DNA from: a bacterium
GTDB lineage: Bacteria; Actinomycetota; Acidimicrobiia; Acidimicrobiales; UBA8592
Length of the DNA: 25,279 bases
Assembly (NCBI GenBank): GCA_002713605.1
Contig: PATL01000033.1
Span: forward strand, 1 to 25,279
Direction of reading: 5' to 3'
Program-made: the position numbers and the translations under genes
Notes under the pieces: model-generated
What the model saw: the letters and a program-made list of their open reading frames with translations, nothing else
Told to the model about the DNA's origin: nothing
Databases searched by the model: none
In this document: positions 16,929 through 25,062 of the stretch, one piece after another
Layout: the number at the start of each line of letters is the position of its first letter
Position numbering within the stretch: the stretch's first letter is position 1

Positions 16929-18454
16929 TACATCTCCTCAGTATCTGTGATCATGTCTGAAATCCTAAAATTCAGATACTGACTATTGTCATTGCTTTGT
17001 GATCTTGGATATGGATTCCTTTGGAGATCAGTTGCTAATTCTTCTCGAAATGAATTCACACCAATTAAAACCTTCTCGTCAGACAGCACTGCAGATTTAT
17101 AATTATCTCTTGAAAGGTGTGCCTGCTTAGTATAAGAACCCGAAACAACTTGCTGTTTGAATCCACCACTTGATTCATAATCCTGAAATCTTTTCCATGA
17201 TTTCGCGGCTATATCCTCCGTGAGCGACTCAACGTACCATGACCCTCCAGCAGGGTCTACGACCCGATGGATATTTGATTCCTCCATAAGAACAAGATGG
17301 GTGTTTCTGGCTAGTCTCAACCCAAATTCATTTGGTATCCCAAAAGCACTATCAAATGCAGGAATAGAGATGATATCAGCTCCTCCAGTAGCTGCTGAGA
17401 AGCAACCTACTGTTGTTCGTAACAGATTCACCCATGGGTCGTCTCGAGATATTAGATAATCTGAAGTTTGGGCTTGTATTTTTATTTGAAAGCTCTCTAT
17501 CCCACAAGCCTTTCCTATATTCAGCAGAAGAAGTCTCAAGGCACGTAATTTGGCAATGTCGAGGAATTGGTCAGTTCCTATTGAAACAACAATCAGGCAC
17601 TGTTTCAAAGCTATTTTCATTTCAACACCGGCTTTTTCCATAGCTCGCAAATAGACAACAAACGTTGAAAGCACTCCCGCAATTTCTGTAACTGTATCAG
17701 CACCTATTTGCGCGTATCCCAAACCATTAATTCGGAATGTAGTTGCTTGTGAAAAGTTGTTTGAAACTTGACCCGCCAGTTCAGCAGAACCAGCGAGATA
17801 TGATTCAAATTCACTAACTTCAAGTGAATTATTTAAGAGTTCCCCGAGAGGGTCAACGCCGAGATCAAAAATATTCCCAGATGATTCAGGCAGTTTATTT
17901 GATAGGTAATCAAAAAGTTCAGAAGCAGCTAAAAGGCTTTCGCTTCTACATGAGAGACCAATTCCTGCCATATCAAGCATAACCTCTTCTAGAAGCTCCT
18001 CGTACGGAATCGCCTCCGTCCTCTCAATTGCCAACTCGATGCTTCTAGCTCCTCGAGAGAGATCCTCTAAGATTAGTGAATTCGCTGAACTAGCATCTGT
18101 GATCCAGTGACGTTGGCGGATATCCCAACCATTAAGATTCCCAGCCGGATTTGAGGAACGTAAGCCAACTCCACCAGACACTAGGTCCATTAATCCCTCA
18201 GTCATCTCATCCGTATAGATAGGGTTTATATGCAAACCACCTGCCAGATCAGAGTGCAAGACTCGCTGTATATTGCCTTCTCCTACAACAGCTTCGGCTG
18301 CTTTCAACCAAGCTTCAAATTTAGGAGTTCCAGCACGGTCCCAAAACAAAATTTTATCTTCTGACATAGTTCTACAATAGGCGTTTATTGAAGTACTTTC
18401 GCACTTTTCTTTGACAGCGTTGAGCAGCTGCTGACCCATTTCAAGCTGTGACAT
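16928..18454 (-). CDS. mutA: Methylmalonyl-CoA mutase, small subunit, lacking the C-terminal cobalamin-like domain
   Basis: This is the partner of MutB in the heterodimeric mutase: a TIM-barrel homologue that stabilises but does not catalyse. Similarity to mutases is seen in [85 protein letters not shown] and GVNSFREEL. The protein has about 508 residues and stops some 45 residues after the barrel, so the degenerate cobalamin-like domain of the ~638-residue Propionibacterium MutA is absent. The start is uncertain: the frame opens at a TTG (18493), the first ATG is at 18454 directly abutting GGAGG, and another is at 18439. The next gene in the opposite direction starts about 110 bases away. 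Confidence 0.85.
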   Translation of the reverse strand: MSQLEMGQQLLNAVKEKCESTSINAYCRTMSEDKILFWDRAGTPKFEAWLKAAEAVVGEGNIQRVLHSDLAGGLHINPIYTDEMTEGLMDLVSGGVGLRSSNPAGNLNGWDIRQRHWITDASSANSLILEDLSRGARSIELAIERTEAIPYEELLEEVMLDMAGIGLSCRSESLLAASELFDYLSNKLPESSGNIFDLGVDPLGELLNNSLEVSEFESYLAGSAELAGQVSNNFSQATTFRINGLGYAQIGADTVTEIAGVLSTFVVYLRAMEKAGVEMKIALKQCLIVVSIGTDQFLDIAKLRALRLLLLNIGKACGIESFQIKIQAQTSDYLISRDDPWVNLLRTTVGCFSAATGGADIISIPAFDSAFGIPNEFGLRLARNTHLVLMEESNIHRVVDPAGGSWYVESLTEDIAAKSWKRFQDYESSGGFKQQVVSGSYTKQAHLSRDNYKSAVLSDEKVLIGVNSFREELATDLQRNPYPRSQSNDNSQYLNFRISDMITDTEEM

Positions 18455-18562
18455 CCTCCATAGTGACAAAAGACACCGCCTATTGAGGAGCAATAAGTAC
18501 TTAATTAAGGCAGAATATTAATGGTCTTAATTCAAGACCACCCCCCTACCAAAGGATTAATA
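18455..18562. promoter_or_regulatory. Divergent region between mutA and the cyclic-nucleotide-binding gene
   Basis: This short region must hold the promoters for the mutA-mutB-meaB operon and the rightward genes. It contains a 10-bp perfect palindrome CTTAATTAAG at 18500-18509, next to AAGTACTT. Such AT-rich palindromes are common by chance, so this is only a possible operator. AAAGGA at 18551-18556 is the ribosome site that favours the ATG at 18563. Confidence 0.3.
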
Positions 18563-18961
18563 ATGGCAAAGAAATCATCTCACCATTTACAATACGCTGA
18601 TTTTGCCTTTGCGGCATCAGCGACTCCGCAAGAACTTGAGACACTCTGCAGGCTTACAACTCGTATAGACGTAAAGAAAGGAAGCATCCTAATGCATCAA
18701 GGCGCATTTGGAAATGAAGTGCTCTTGTTAGTTCATGGACAGCTTGTTATTGAGAAAGACGGAAAGCTGATAGCATCTATCGCCCCCGGCGCGGTTGTAG
18801 GTGAAAGAGCTGTGATTCTTAATGAACCAAGAGATGCGACCGTTCGAGCGGCTTATGGCTCAACTATATTAGCTATGTCTCGAAGCGAATTTAATACTCT
18901 CTTAGCTGAATGCCCAAGTATCGCTAGGAATATACTTGAAGAAGCACTTACCCGAGCATAG
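18563..18961 (+). CDS. Small single-domain cyclic-nucleotide-binding (Crp-like sensor) protein
   Basis: This 132-residue protein consists of little more than one cNMP-binding beta-roll. After a short lead (ATPQELETLCRLTTRIDVKKG) come the jelly-roll strands GSILMHQGAFGNEVLLLVHG and QLVIEKDGKLIASIAPGAVVG. The phosphate-binding cassette GERAVILNEPRDATV follows, keeping the Glu and Arg that contact cyclic nucleotide. No DNA-binding helix-turn-helix follows, unlike Crp/Fnr, so it may act as a stand-alone sensor or by protein contact. The start at 18563 (AAAGGA six bases upstream) is preferred over an ATG 14 codons earlier at 18521. It precedes the P450-UbiB fusion by about 97 bases on the same strand. 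Ligand binding is inferred. Confidence 0.85.
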   Translation: MAKKSSHHLQYADFAFAASATPQELETLCRLTTRIDVKKGSILMHQGAFGNEVLLLVHGQLVIEKDGKLIASIAPGAVVGERAVILNEPRDATVRAAYGSTILAMSRSEFNTLLAECPSIARNILEEALTRA

Positions 18962-18997
18962 CCAGCAGTCATTGAAATACTAAAATATCCCTAGCTC

Positions 18998-19011
18998 CAG
19001 CATTAATGCTG
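18998..19011. repeat. 14-bp perfect palindrome upstream of the P450-UbiB gene
   Basis: CAGCATTAATGCTG reads the same on both strands and lies 47 bases before the ATG at 19059, in a gap of 97 bases. TATTTT at 19022-19027 could be a -10 box, which would place the palindrome over the -35 region. It may be an operator for a dimeric regulator; no protein can be named. There is no T-run after it, so it is not a terminator. Confidence 0.4.
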
Positions 19012-19058
19012 CGGACACATGTATTTTAAAGCGTAGCAAGATTTAAGAAAGCTTAGAA

Positions 19059-21980
19059 ATGACAACGACTGAAGATAACTCAGCTTCTGCAACTGGAGTA
19101 GTTGATGTCAGTGCACCCGGCGCTGTCCCATTCGTAGAACTCTCAGCTACAAATTTCGGCGAGATATTGTCACTCACAGAATCTATGACAAATCAAGGTT
19201 GGGTTGTTACTACACCTGCTGGCCCGATGGTACTAGGCTACAAGCAGGTCAAATCTATTCTTAGAAATCCCGAGTGGATATCACTTCTATCAAGCTTCTC
19301 CGCTTTAGATCAAATGGAAAATGGGATTTCTGATTTGAACGTCATGCTTGAACAAGCTCAGCGAATTGTTCCCGAAATTCCTTCAACAGTCAAAATGCGC
19401 CCAAATGTCTTATCCGTAGAAGGAGAAGACCATAAACGGCTACGACGACTGGTTAATTCTTCATTCACCTCTGGCAATACAAATAAACATCGTGAATTCA
19501 TGAAAAATCATGCAGACAGCTTGGTCTCAAGCATAGTTGGAAATGGTGGAGGAGAACTTGTCTCTGAATTCTGTCGCCCTTTCCCTGTTCCAGTGATTTG
19601 CCGCATCCTCGGGGTTGATGATAATGACTGGAAACTTTTTGACGAATGGGCAGACATAATATTCTCTGCCCTCGACGCAGATATTGAGTCCGTTATTGGA
19701 CGTTTAGGTGAAATATCAAAAGCTCAAAAAGATCTTGACGCCTATATCCAGAACCTAATCGTTAAGAGGATCAGTTCCCCAGAAGATGATTTACTAACTG
19801 AGCTAGTTCAAAGTCACTACAACGATGACCGCCTCTCACATGATGAATTGAGCGCGATGGTTGAAGCTATATTACTCGCTGGGACTGACACTACCCGAAA
19901 CCAGTTAGGAGCAACAATTGCGGTGCTAGCAGACCACCCAGAGCAGTACCAAGCATTAAGAAATGACCCTTCTCTCATTCCTGCAGCTGTAGAAGAATCA
20001 CTTCGGTATATAAGCGCTGTTAGAACAACCGGTCGCTTAGCTACTACTGATCAAGTAATAGACGGGATTCTCTTTCCTGCGGGAACAACAGTCCTTCTGG
20101 GGCTTCACGCTGGGGGACTTTCTGAAGCACAAGAAAAGGGGTTCGAATTTAATATCTTTAGAGAAAGTGGCTGTCCTCATCTAGCTTTTGGGTCCGGAGC
20201 TCATCACTGCCTCGGCGCCTCACTTGCTCGCGCTGAGTTACAAGAAGCCTTGACATCTTTTGTTGAGAAGGTTTCATCATATGAGCTTATTTCTCCAGTT
20301 GAGTGGAAACCTCTGTCAATGGGAATCTGGGGTCCAGCAAAACTTAAAATCAAAATTTTAGGTGACCATAAAAGCGATATATCCCAGAATCAAACAAACT
20401 TTAAGACCACAGTCAAGGCAGAGTCAAAACTTGAAGAAAACCAAACATCTGAAATCATCAATCAGTGGATCCGGGAGGCAGATAAGAAGAGGCGAACACT
20501 GCGCCTATCAATACCTGATCTGATAAGGAAGCCAAAATTTCCACCGTTAATTCGTTTGCTAGTTACAGTCTTCCGATTCGGGAAAGCTTTCATATTGTGG
20601 AAAGTCCGAGACCGCAAAGCCTCAGCATCAGAGAAACAAGGGCTCCTTTATGAAAGGCTTCGCCATGTTGCTGAACTTCAAGGACCCACCTACGTCAAGC
20701 TCGCTCAACTAATTTCTGCAGCGGAAGGCGTCTTCCCTGAAGCTCTGGTTGCTGAATGTAAAAAATGTAGAGATCAAGTATCTCCAGAACCATGGAAAGA
20801 AGTTTCAAAAGTTCTCAATGATGAATTAGATAACAGAAGGTCAGATATTGTTTCAGTGAATCAGGTTCCTATTGCTGCTGCTTCAATTGCTCAAGTGCAT
20901 GAAGCGGTTCTTAGTAACGGTTCAGATGTTGTAATAAAAATACAACGACCGGGAATACGAAAAAAGGTAATTGATGATCTGAAAGTGATGGCATGGGTCG
21001 CTCCGAAACTTGTAGGTAAAATACCAGTCGCTGCTCTTGCCAACCCTCCTGCCCTCGTCGAGCTTTTCGCAGAAACAATCTGTGAGGAGTTAGATTTCAA
21101 ACTGGAAGTAGCTAACTTATTTGAGATCAGAAGAGTTCTTTATTCAAATTTGAAGCAAGAGTGGGAAATTCCCGACCCTGAGCTCGGACTTGTTACCGAG
21201 CGAGTGATAGTTATGACTAAGATTTCTGGCGTATCACTTGGTGATTCAATAGCTATGGGAATTGATAGTGAGAGTAGTTCTGCCGTCTTCCGACAGATGG
21301 TTGAAGGCCTGTTAGAGGGCGCTGTTATCCATGGTATTTTCCATGGAGACTTTCATGCAGGAAACGTTTTTCTTAACCAATCAGAAAAAATAGGTCTTGT
21401 AGATTTTGGAATAACGGGTCGACTTGATGGTGCTCGGCGTCAGGCATTTCTCAGATACGTAGTCGGTCTAATGACCGGAGACGTTGAATCTCAAGTCGTT
21501 GGAATAAAAGACCTAGGGGCTTTCCCTGAAGATGCTGACATAGGTCTGTTGATAAACGAATTCCAACTTGAGCGCAACAACTTTGACCCTCTCGAGCTAT
21601 CAGAGGAAGAATTTATTGATGAATTTCGAGGTCTTATCAAGGGCCTCCTCGCTGAAGGTGCGCGCATTCCAAAAGAACTTATGCTCTTTGTAAAGAACTT
21701 TGCTTACCTATCGTCAGTCATGCAGGAACTAGATCCTGAAATGGATTTACTTAATGAATTCTTGGAAGTTGCGTCTGCTTTTTTTGGCAGAAACGGGGTA
21801 CGAGTTGCGACCGAAATAGGGTTTTCACTAAGTGCTGATGATGTGAATGATATAACCTTTAGAAGGGTTGCTGGTATTCGAGAGAGTGTTCCTTCCTTAA
21901 CATGGAAAGAGCTTGGAGAGCGAAGAAATTCTTTAATGGACAGAATGGATAGACGGTCCATTAAGCAAATTATTGAATGA
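19059..21980 (+). CDS. Cytochrome P450 fused to an ABC1/UbiB (AarF)-type kinase-like domain
   Basis: One uninterrupted frame of 973 residues joins two enzymes. Residues about 30-435 are a soluble bacterial P450: I-helix AGTDTT (274-279), K-helix E313xxR316, and heme loop FGSGAHHCLG with Cys384 as thiolate ligand. A polar linker (about 436-480) leads to an ABC1/UbiB domain. There GPTYVKLAQ (Lys547, Gln550) replaces the usual KxGQ, and the Ala-rich loop AAASIAQVH (606-614), IK at 626-627 as probable ATP lysine, ELDFKLEVAN, HGDFHAGN (762-769) and DFG (782-784) follow. No C-terminal membrane segment is evident, unlike classical UbiB. UbiB proteins are ATPases needed for quinone and other lipid metabolism; P450s oxygenate hydrophobic compounds. 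A role in lipid or isoprenoid oxidation is inference. The ribosome site is weak. FKBP and SDR genes follow. Confidence 0.92.
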   Translation: MTTTEDNSASATGVVDVSAPGAVPFVELSATNFGEILSLTESMTNQGWVVTTPAGPMVLGYKQVKSILRNPEWISLLSSFSALDQMENGISDLNVMLEQAQRIVPEIPSTVKMRPNVLSVEGEDHKRLRRLVNSSFTSGNTNKHREFMKNHADSLVSSIVGNGGGELVSEFCRPFPVPVICRILGVDDNDWKLFDEWADIIFSALDADIESVIGRLGEISKAQKDLDAYIQNLIVKRISSPEDDLLTELVQSHYNDDRLSHDELSAMVEAILLAGTDTTRNQLGATIAVLADHPEQYQALRNDPSLIPAAVEESLRYISAVRTTGRLATTDQVIDGILFPAGTTVLLGLHAGGLSEAQEKGFEFNIFRESGCPHLAFGSGAHHCLGASLARAELQEALTSFVEKVSSYELISPVEWKPLSMGIWGPAKLKIKILGDHKSDISQNQTNFKTTVKAESKLEENQTSEIINQWIREADKKRRTLRLSIPDLIRKPKFPPLIRLLVTVFRFGKAFILWKVRDRKASASEKQGLLYERLRHVAELQGPTYVKLAQLISAAEGVFPEALVAECKKCRDQVSPEPWKEVSKVLNDELDNRRSDIVSVNQVPIAAASIAQVHEAVLSNGSDVVIKIQRPGIRKKVIDDLKVMAWVAPKLVGKIPVAALANPPALVELFAETICEELDFKLEVANLFEIRRVLYSNLKQEWEIPDPELGLVTERVIVMTKISGVSLGDSIAMGIDSESSSAVFRQMVEGLLEGAVIHGIFHGDFHAGNVFLNQSEKIGLVDFGITGRLDGARRQAFLRYVVGLMTGDVESQVVGIKDLGAFPEDADIGLLINEFQLERNNFDPLELSEEEFIDEFRGLIKGLLAEGARIPKELMLFVKNFAYLSSVMQELDPEMDLLNEFLEVASAFFGRNGVRVATEIGFSLSADDVNDITFRRVAGIRESVPSLTWKELGERRNSLMDRMDRRSIKQIIE

Positions 21981-22037
21981 GATAAGATCGTCTTTTGGGT
22001 TTCTACTAGCCAAAGAAATCAAGGCCAAGGAGTTGTT

Positions 22038-22418
22038 ATGAATTCATTTGAAAAACCAGCAGTTGATGGACTCTTTGAGGGCAACCCGCCAACTGAATTA
22101 GTTCTAGAGGACCTAATCATCGGTGATGGGGCAGAGTGTGAGTCCGGACAAATTGTCAGTGTGGATTACGTCGGTATCTCATGGTCTACAGGTGTCGAAT
22201 TTGATTCATCGTGGTCTCGTAACGAAGTTTTTGCTTTTCATCTGGGAGGAGGACAAGTTATTTCAGGATGGGATGAAGGCTGCAAGGGTATGAGAATTGG
22301 AGGACGCCGGAAACTCATAATCCCTCCAGAGAAGGGGTATGGGTCCCAAGGCGCCGGTGGCGTTATAGCCCCTAACGAAACGCTTGTTTTTATAGTTGAT
22401 CTAAGAAGCATCGGTTAG
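22038..22418 (+). CDS. FKBP-type peptidyl-prolyl cis-trans isomerase
   Basis: This 126-residue single-domain FKBP lacks a signal peptide, so it should act in the cytoplasm. It keeps the pocket residues of FKBP12: Tyr in SVDYVG, Asp in EFDSSW, Phe in FAFHLG, the Val-Ile-x-x-Trp core VISGW, Tyr in KGYGSQG, and the final APNETLVFIVDL strand. It catalyses proline isomerisation or acts as a folding helper. AAGGAG five bases before the ATG fixes the start. It lies 57 bases after the P450-UbiB gene and 12 bases before the SDR gene in the same direction, so co-transcription is likely. Confidence 0.93.
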   Translation: MNSFEKPAVDGLFEGNPPTELVLEDLIIGDGAECESGQIVSVDYVGISWSTGVEFDSSWSRNEVFAFHLGGGQVISGWDEGCKGMRIGGRRKLIIPPEKGYGSQGAGGVIAPNETLVFIVDLRSIG

Positions 22419-22430
22419 CTAGGAGGATAA

Positions 22431-23273
22431 ATGCAAGAAGATGAACTCAGAGGAAAAGTAGCGGTAGTAACAGGCTCTAGTCGAGGAATCGGTAGAGGTA
22501 TCGCTGTGGGGCTGGGAGAAAAAGGAGCAACTGTTTACATAACAGGGAGATCAAAAGGAGATGGCCCTTTAACAATCGATGAAACTGCCAAGATGGTTAA
22601 TGATGCTGGAGGCGTAGGGGTGCCCGTGTCGGTGGATCTCGGAGACGATGAACAAATAGTGAGGTTGTATCAACAAATAGAAAGTGATCACGGCAGACTA
22701 GATATTCACGTTAACAACGCTTTCAAGATCCCTAACCCACCTGTATGGGGGGGTAAATTCTGGGAGCACCCTATTCAAGTGTGGGATGACCAAGTCGGAA
22801 TTGGCCTCCGTGCAGCATACGTAGCCAGTGTTCATGCAACGAAACTGATGATGTCAGGCACCGATTCTCTGAAATTTATTGCGAATATCTCCTCGAGCGG
22901 ATCGGAACGCTACGCCCTAAGCGCAAGTTATGGAATCGCTAAGATGGGAACAGACCGCCTCACTCGTGATTTTGCAGTTGAAGGTAAAGAAGATGGACTT
23001 TGCGTTATAGGTCTTTGGCCGAGCCAAGTATTAACGGAATTCATTATAGAAAGTATTGAAAAGGGAGACATAGAATTAGATGAAGAGAACTCCGAAACCC
23101 CACTCTATACGGGACGAGTTATAGCTAAACTTGCCACAGATGATCAGAGGTTCGAGCGAAATGGGCAAGTTTTAACAACAGCTGAATTAGCAGTACATTA
23201 TGACATCAAAGATGAGCGTGGCAAACAACCAAGAGGTAAGCGCAATCCTACGCTATTCAGAGAAATAATTTAG
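22431..23273 (+). CDS. Short-chain dehydrogenase/reductase, DHRS1-like
   Basis: This 280-residue Rossmann-fold oxidoreductase has the NAD(P)-binding motif VVTGSSRGIGRGIA near the N-terminus, GRS after the second strand, VNNAF for the NNA motif, and SSSGSERYALSASYGIAK with the catalytic Ser, Tyr and Lys. The segments around GRSKGDGPLTIDETAKMVNDAG and the long insertion after VNNAF (PNPPVWGGKFWEHP) resemble the DHRS1 subgroup, whose bacterial members have no agreed substrate. An Arg after GRG and GRS suggests NADP(H), but this is not certain. AGGAGG five bases before the ATG gives a strong start. It ends 8 bases from the convergent thioesterase gene. Confidence 0.92.
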   Translation: MQEDELRGKVAVVTGSSRGIGRGIAVGLGEKGATVYITGRSKGDGPLTIDETAKMVNDAGGVGVPVSVDLGDDEQIVRLYQQIESDHGRLDIHVNNAFKIPNPPVWGGKFWEHPIQVWDDQVGIGLRAAYVASVHATKLMMSGTDSLKFIANISSSGSERYALSASYGIAKMGTDRLTRDFAVEGKEDGLCVIGLWPSQVLTEFIIESIEKGDIELDEENSETPLYTGRVIAKLATDDQRFERNGQVLTTAELAVHYDIKDERGKQPRGKRNPTLFREII

Positions 23274-23281
23274 CCATCAAC

Positions 23282-24127
23282 TTATTCAGATGTATTAGGT
23301 GACTCAACAAGACGTTTTGGAGGAGAGTGAGAGCCAGGTTCTCTGCTTCGCACAATGCAAGATTGACTTCCGATCGCACACAGAGTTCCGTCTTCTGACC
23401 AAATATGGATAACACCATGCCCAAACCCGCTAGCTATCGCATCGACTCTAATGTCAAGTAAGTACCAGTCACTGGGAACCAGATCAATTACTCTCAAAGT
23501 GTTATCAAGGCTTGTTGATCCTGCTTTTCCCTGTTGTATGAAGCTGATACCCATAGGTACATAATCACCCAATACAGCAAATGTAGCTGCTGATGGTTCC
23601 AAGAGCTCTGGCATTCGACTCCAAACTGCTATTCTGCCCGGTTCAATTTCAGTTGGTTCTTCAGCTCCTACGGGTAGAGCCCATCTTTGTTCAATTCGCG
23701 AATCAAGAGAATCATTAACATTTGAAAATCGTTCTCTTACCGGACATGTTTCTGGCTTTTGAACTTCTGGGGGCAGACAGTAGGTTCTTTCTTCAGGGTA
23801 TAAGCGAGTACCTAAAGCAGCATTGACCGTAATGATTTCTGTTCCGCCGACATGTCCAACAGCTCGTGCTTGTGTTGTCTTTTTTCCATGAACGGCTAGG
23901 GTAACGTCGAAATCTACGACAGTGCCAACTTTAGCGAACAGGAGGTATTGAGCTGTCGCCCAAACAACAGGTCGGTCGCTTGTACCCTCCATGGCTGCTA
24001 TTGCTGCTCCAAGACCACTACCACCAAACATTGCACGATGGCCAGTAGAGATACCTTTAGAGACTGGTAGATGCCAACGGTGCGGGTTATGTGATGGTTC
24101 TAAACCTAACCATGTTCGTGCGTCCAT
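23282..24127 (-). CDS. TesB-like acyl-CoA thioesterase family protein (double hotdog)
   Basis: This 281-residue protein fits the acyl-CoA thioesterase II layout, two tandem hotdog folds. The first half contains FGGSGLGAAIAAMEGTSDRP, WATAQYLLFAKVGTVVDFDV and QARAVGHVGGTEIITVNAALG. The second half contains WALPVGAEEPTEI, the FAVLGDYVPMG block and the conserved final strands around DWYLLDIRVDAIASGFGHG. TesB-type enzymes hydrolyse acyl-CoA to free acid and CoA; chain length cannot be predicted. It starts 24 bases after the stop of the alpha/beta hydrolase gene and is probably in one operon with it. It could also be a hotdog dehydratase-like protein, which is less likely. Confidence 0.8.
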   Translation of the reverse strand: MDARTWLGLEPSHNPHRWHLPVSKGISTGHRAMFGGSGLGAAIAAMEGTSDRPVVWATAQYLLFAKVGTVVDFDVTLAVHGKKTTQARAVGHVGGTEIITVNAALGTRLYPEERTYCLPPEVQKPETCPVRERFSNVNDSLDSRIEQRWALPVGAEEPTEIEPGRIAVWSRMPELLEPSAATFAVLGDYVPMGISFIQQGKAGSTSLDNTLRVIDLVPSDWYLLDIRVDAIASGFGHGVIHIWSEDGTLCAIGSQSCIVRSREPGSHSPPKRLVESPNTSE

Positions 24128-24151
24128 GTTTTGACGATACCTTAGAATTTG

Positions 24152-25009
24152 CTAAAGAGTTTCAATTAGCTCATTACGTATTTCTGTAGCAAAAAAATTT
24201 GGATTCTCCATTGGGGCAAAATGAGTGTATTCAGTAAACGAGCGGAATCGGCCATTAGGTAATTCACCAGCAATTATGGGTGCTATTTGTGCTGGACCTT
24301 CTTCATCTCCCCCTGCGGCCACACTCACTGAAGTCTCTACAGATGCTAAATTTTCGAAGATAGTAGTTACAGAGCTCTCAAATACCTGGGCTTCGATTTC
24401 GCCTCTGCATTTAAGAATCACACCTTCATTGTGGTCACTAAATCCATAATTGACGTACGCCCATAATGCATCTGAATCTACTCCGGAAAATGGTGGCCTT
24501 GAGGCGTAGCGTTCGTATGCTTCTTCGCGAGATGCAAATATCTCTTTTCTTTTCCTTGCTGAAGCTGCAAGAGACCCACCCTTTGAGTTCTTTTCAGTAA
24601 AAGTCGTTGGAGAAATAACTATAGGCTCGAATAACCATGCAGCTTTAAAAGTTGAAGGTCGAATTTGTTCAGCAAGAAGTATGCTACTTGCCCCCATGCT
24701 GTGACCCACAGCGAGTGCTGGGTCAAGATTGAGTTGGTCGATAACACATAAGAGATCCTCGGCCATTCCGACCCAACTCATGGAGGTGCCTAACGGCATA
24801 GAACTATTACCATGACCCCGAAAATCTAGAGAGACGCAATGGAAATTATTGCAGAGTTGTTTACAGATTGGATCCCAGTATCGCCCATGGAAACCAGTCG
24901 CATGGCAGAAAACAATCGATGGGCCTCCTCCGCCATAATCATGGGCGGAGATGAGAACCCCATCACTTGAACCGTGAATGCTAGTTGCTGGACCGACGTG
25001 TTCGTTCAT
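24152..25009 (-). CDS. Alpha/beta hydrolase
   Basis: This 285-residue protein shows the alpha/beta-hydrolase order: CHATGFHGRYW (oxyanion region), LDFRGHGNS, the nucleophile elbow VGHSMGAS with Ser104, and His263 in EYTHFAPMENP as the likely catalytic histidine. The acid is not certain; an Asp in AAGGDEEG is a candidate. No signal peptide is present. Substrates of such proteins range from esters to carbon-carbon cleavage intermediates and cannot be told here. It is the first gene of a minus-strand pair with the thioesterase and lies 53 bases after the end of the WhiB-like gene, with a 15-bp inverted repeat in between. Confidence 0.9.
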   Translation of the reverse strand: MNEHVGPATSIHGSSDGVLISAHDYGGGGPSIVFCHATGFHGRYWDPICKQLCNNFHCVSLDFRGHGNSSMPLGTSMSWVGMAEDLLCVIDQLNLDPALAVGHSMGASSILLAEQIRPSTFKAAWLFEPIVISPTTFTEKNSKGGSLAASARKRKEIFASREEAYERYASRPPFSGVDSDALWAYVNYGFSDHNEGVILKCRGEIEAQVFESSVTTIFENLASVETSVSVAAGGDEEGPAQIAPIIAGELPNGRFRSFTEYTHFAPMENPNFFATEIRNELIETL

Positions 25010-25037
25010 GTTGGTAGCCTAGCGGTAATACTGGTTT

Positions 25038-25052
25038 CTAATATGGTATTAG
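25038..25052. promoter_or_regulatory. 15-bp inverted repeat upstream of the alpha/beta hydrolase
   Basis: CTAATA-TGG-TATTAG has perfect 6-bp arms and lies 28 bases before the hydrolase ATG at 25009. An overlapping pair TAATAC (25026-25031) and GTATTA (25046-25051) repeats the same half-site. This size and place suit a TetR/GntR-type operator, but the AT content allows chance. There is no T-run, so a terminator for whiB is unlikely. Confidence 0.35.
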
Positions 25053-25062
25053 TTATGGGGCT

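Noticed and set aside
18493..18521. TTG start of MutA at 18493 and ATG start of the cNMP protein at 18521
   Set aside because: Both would leave only about 27 bases between divergent genes. ATG at 18454 and ATG at 18563 (with AAAGGA) leave room for promoters and fit family N-termini better.
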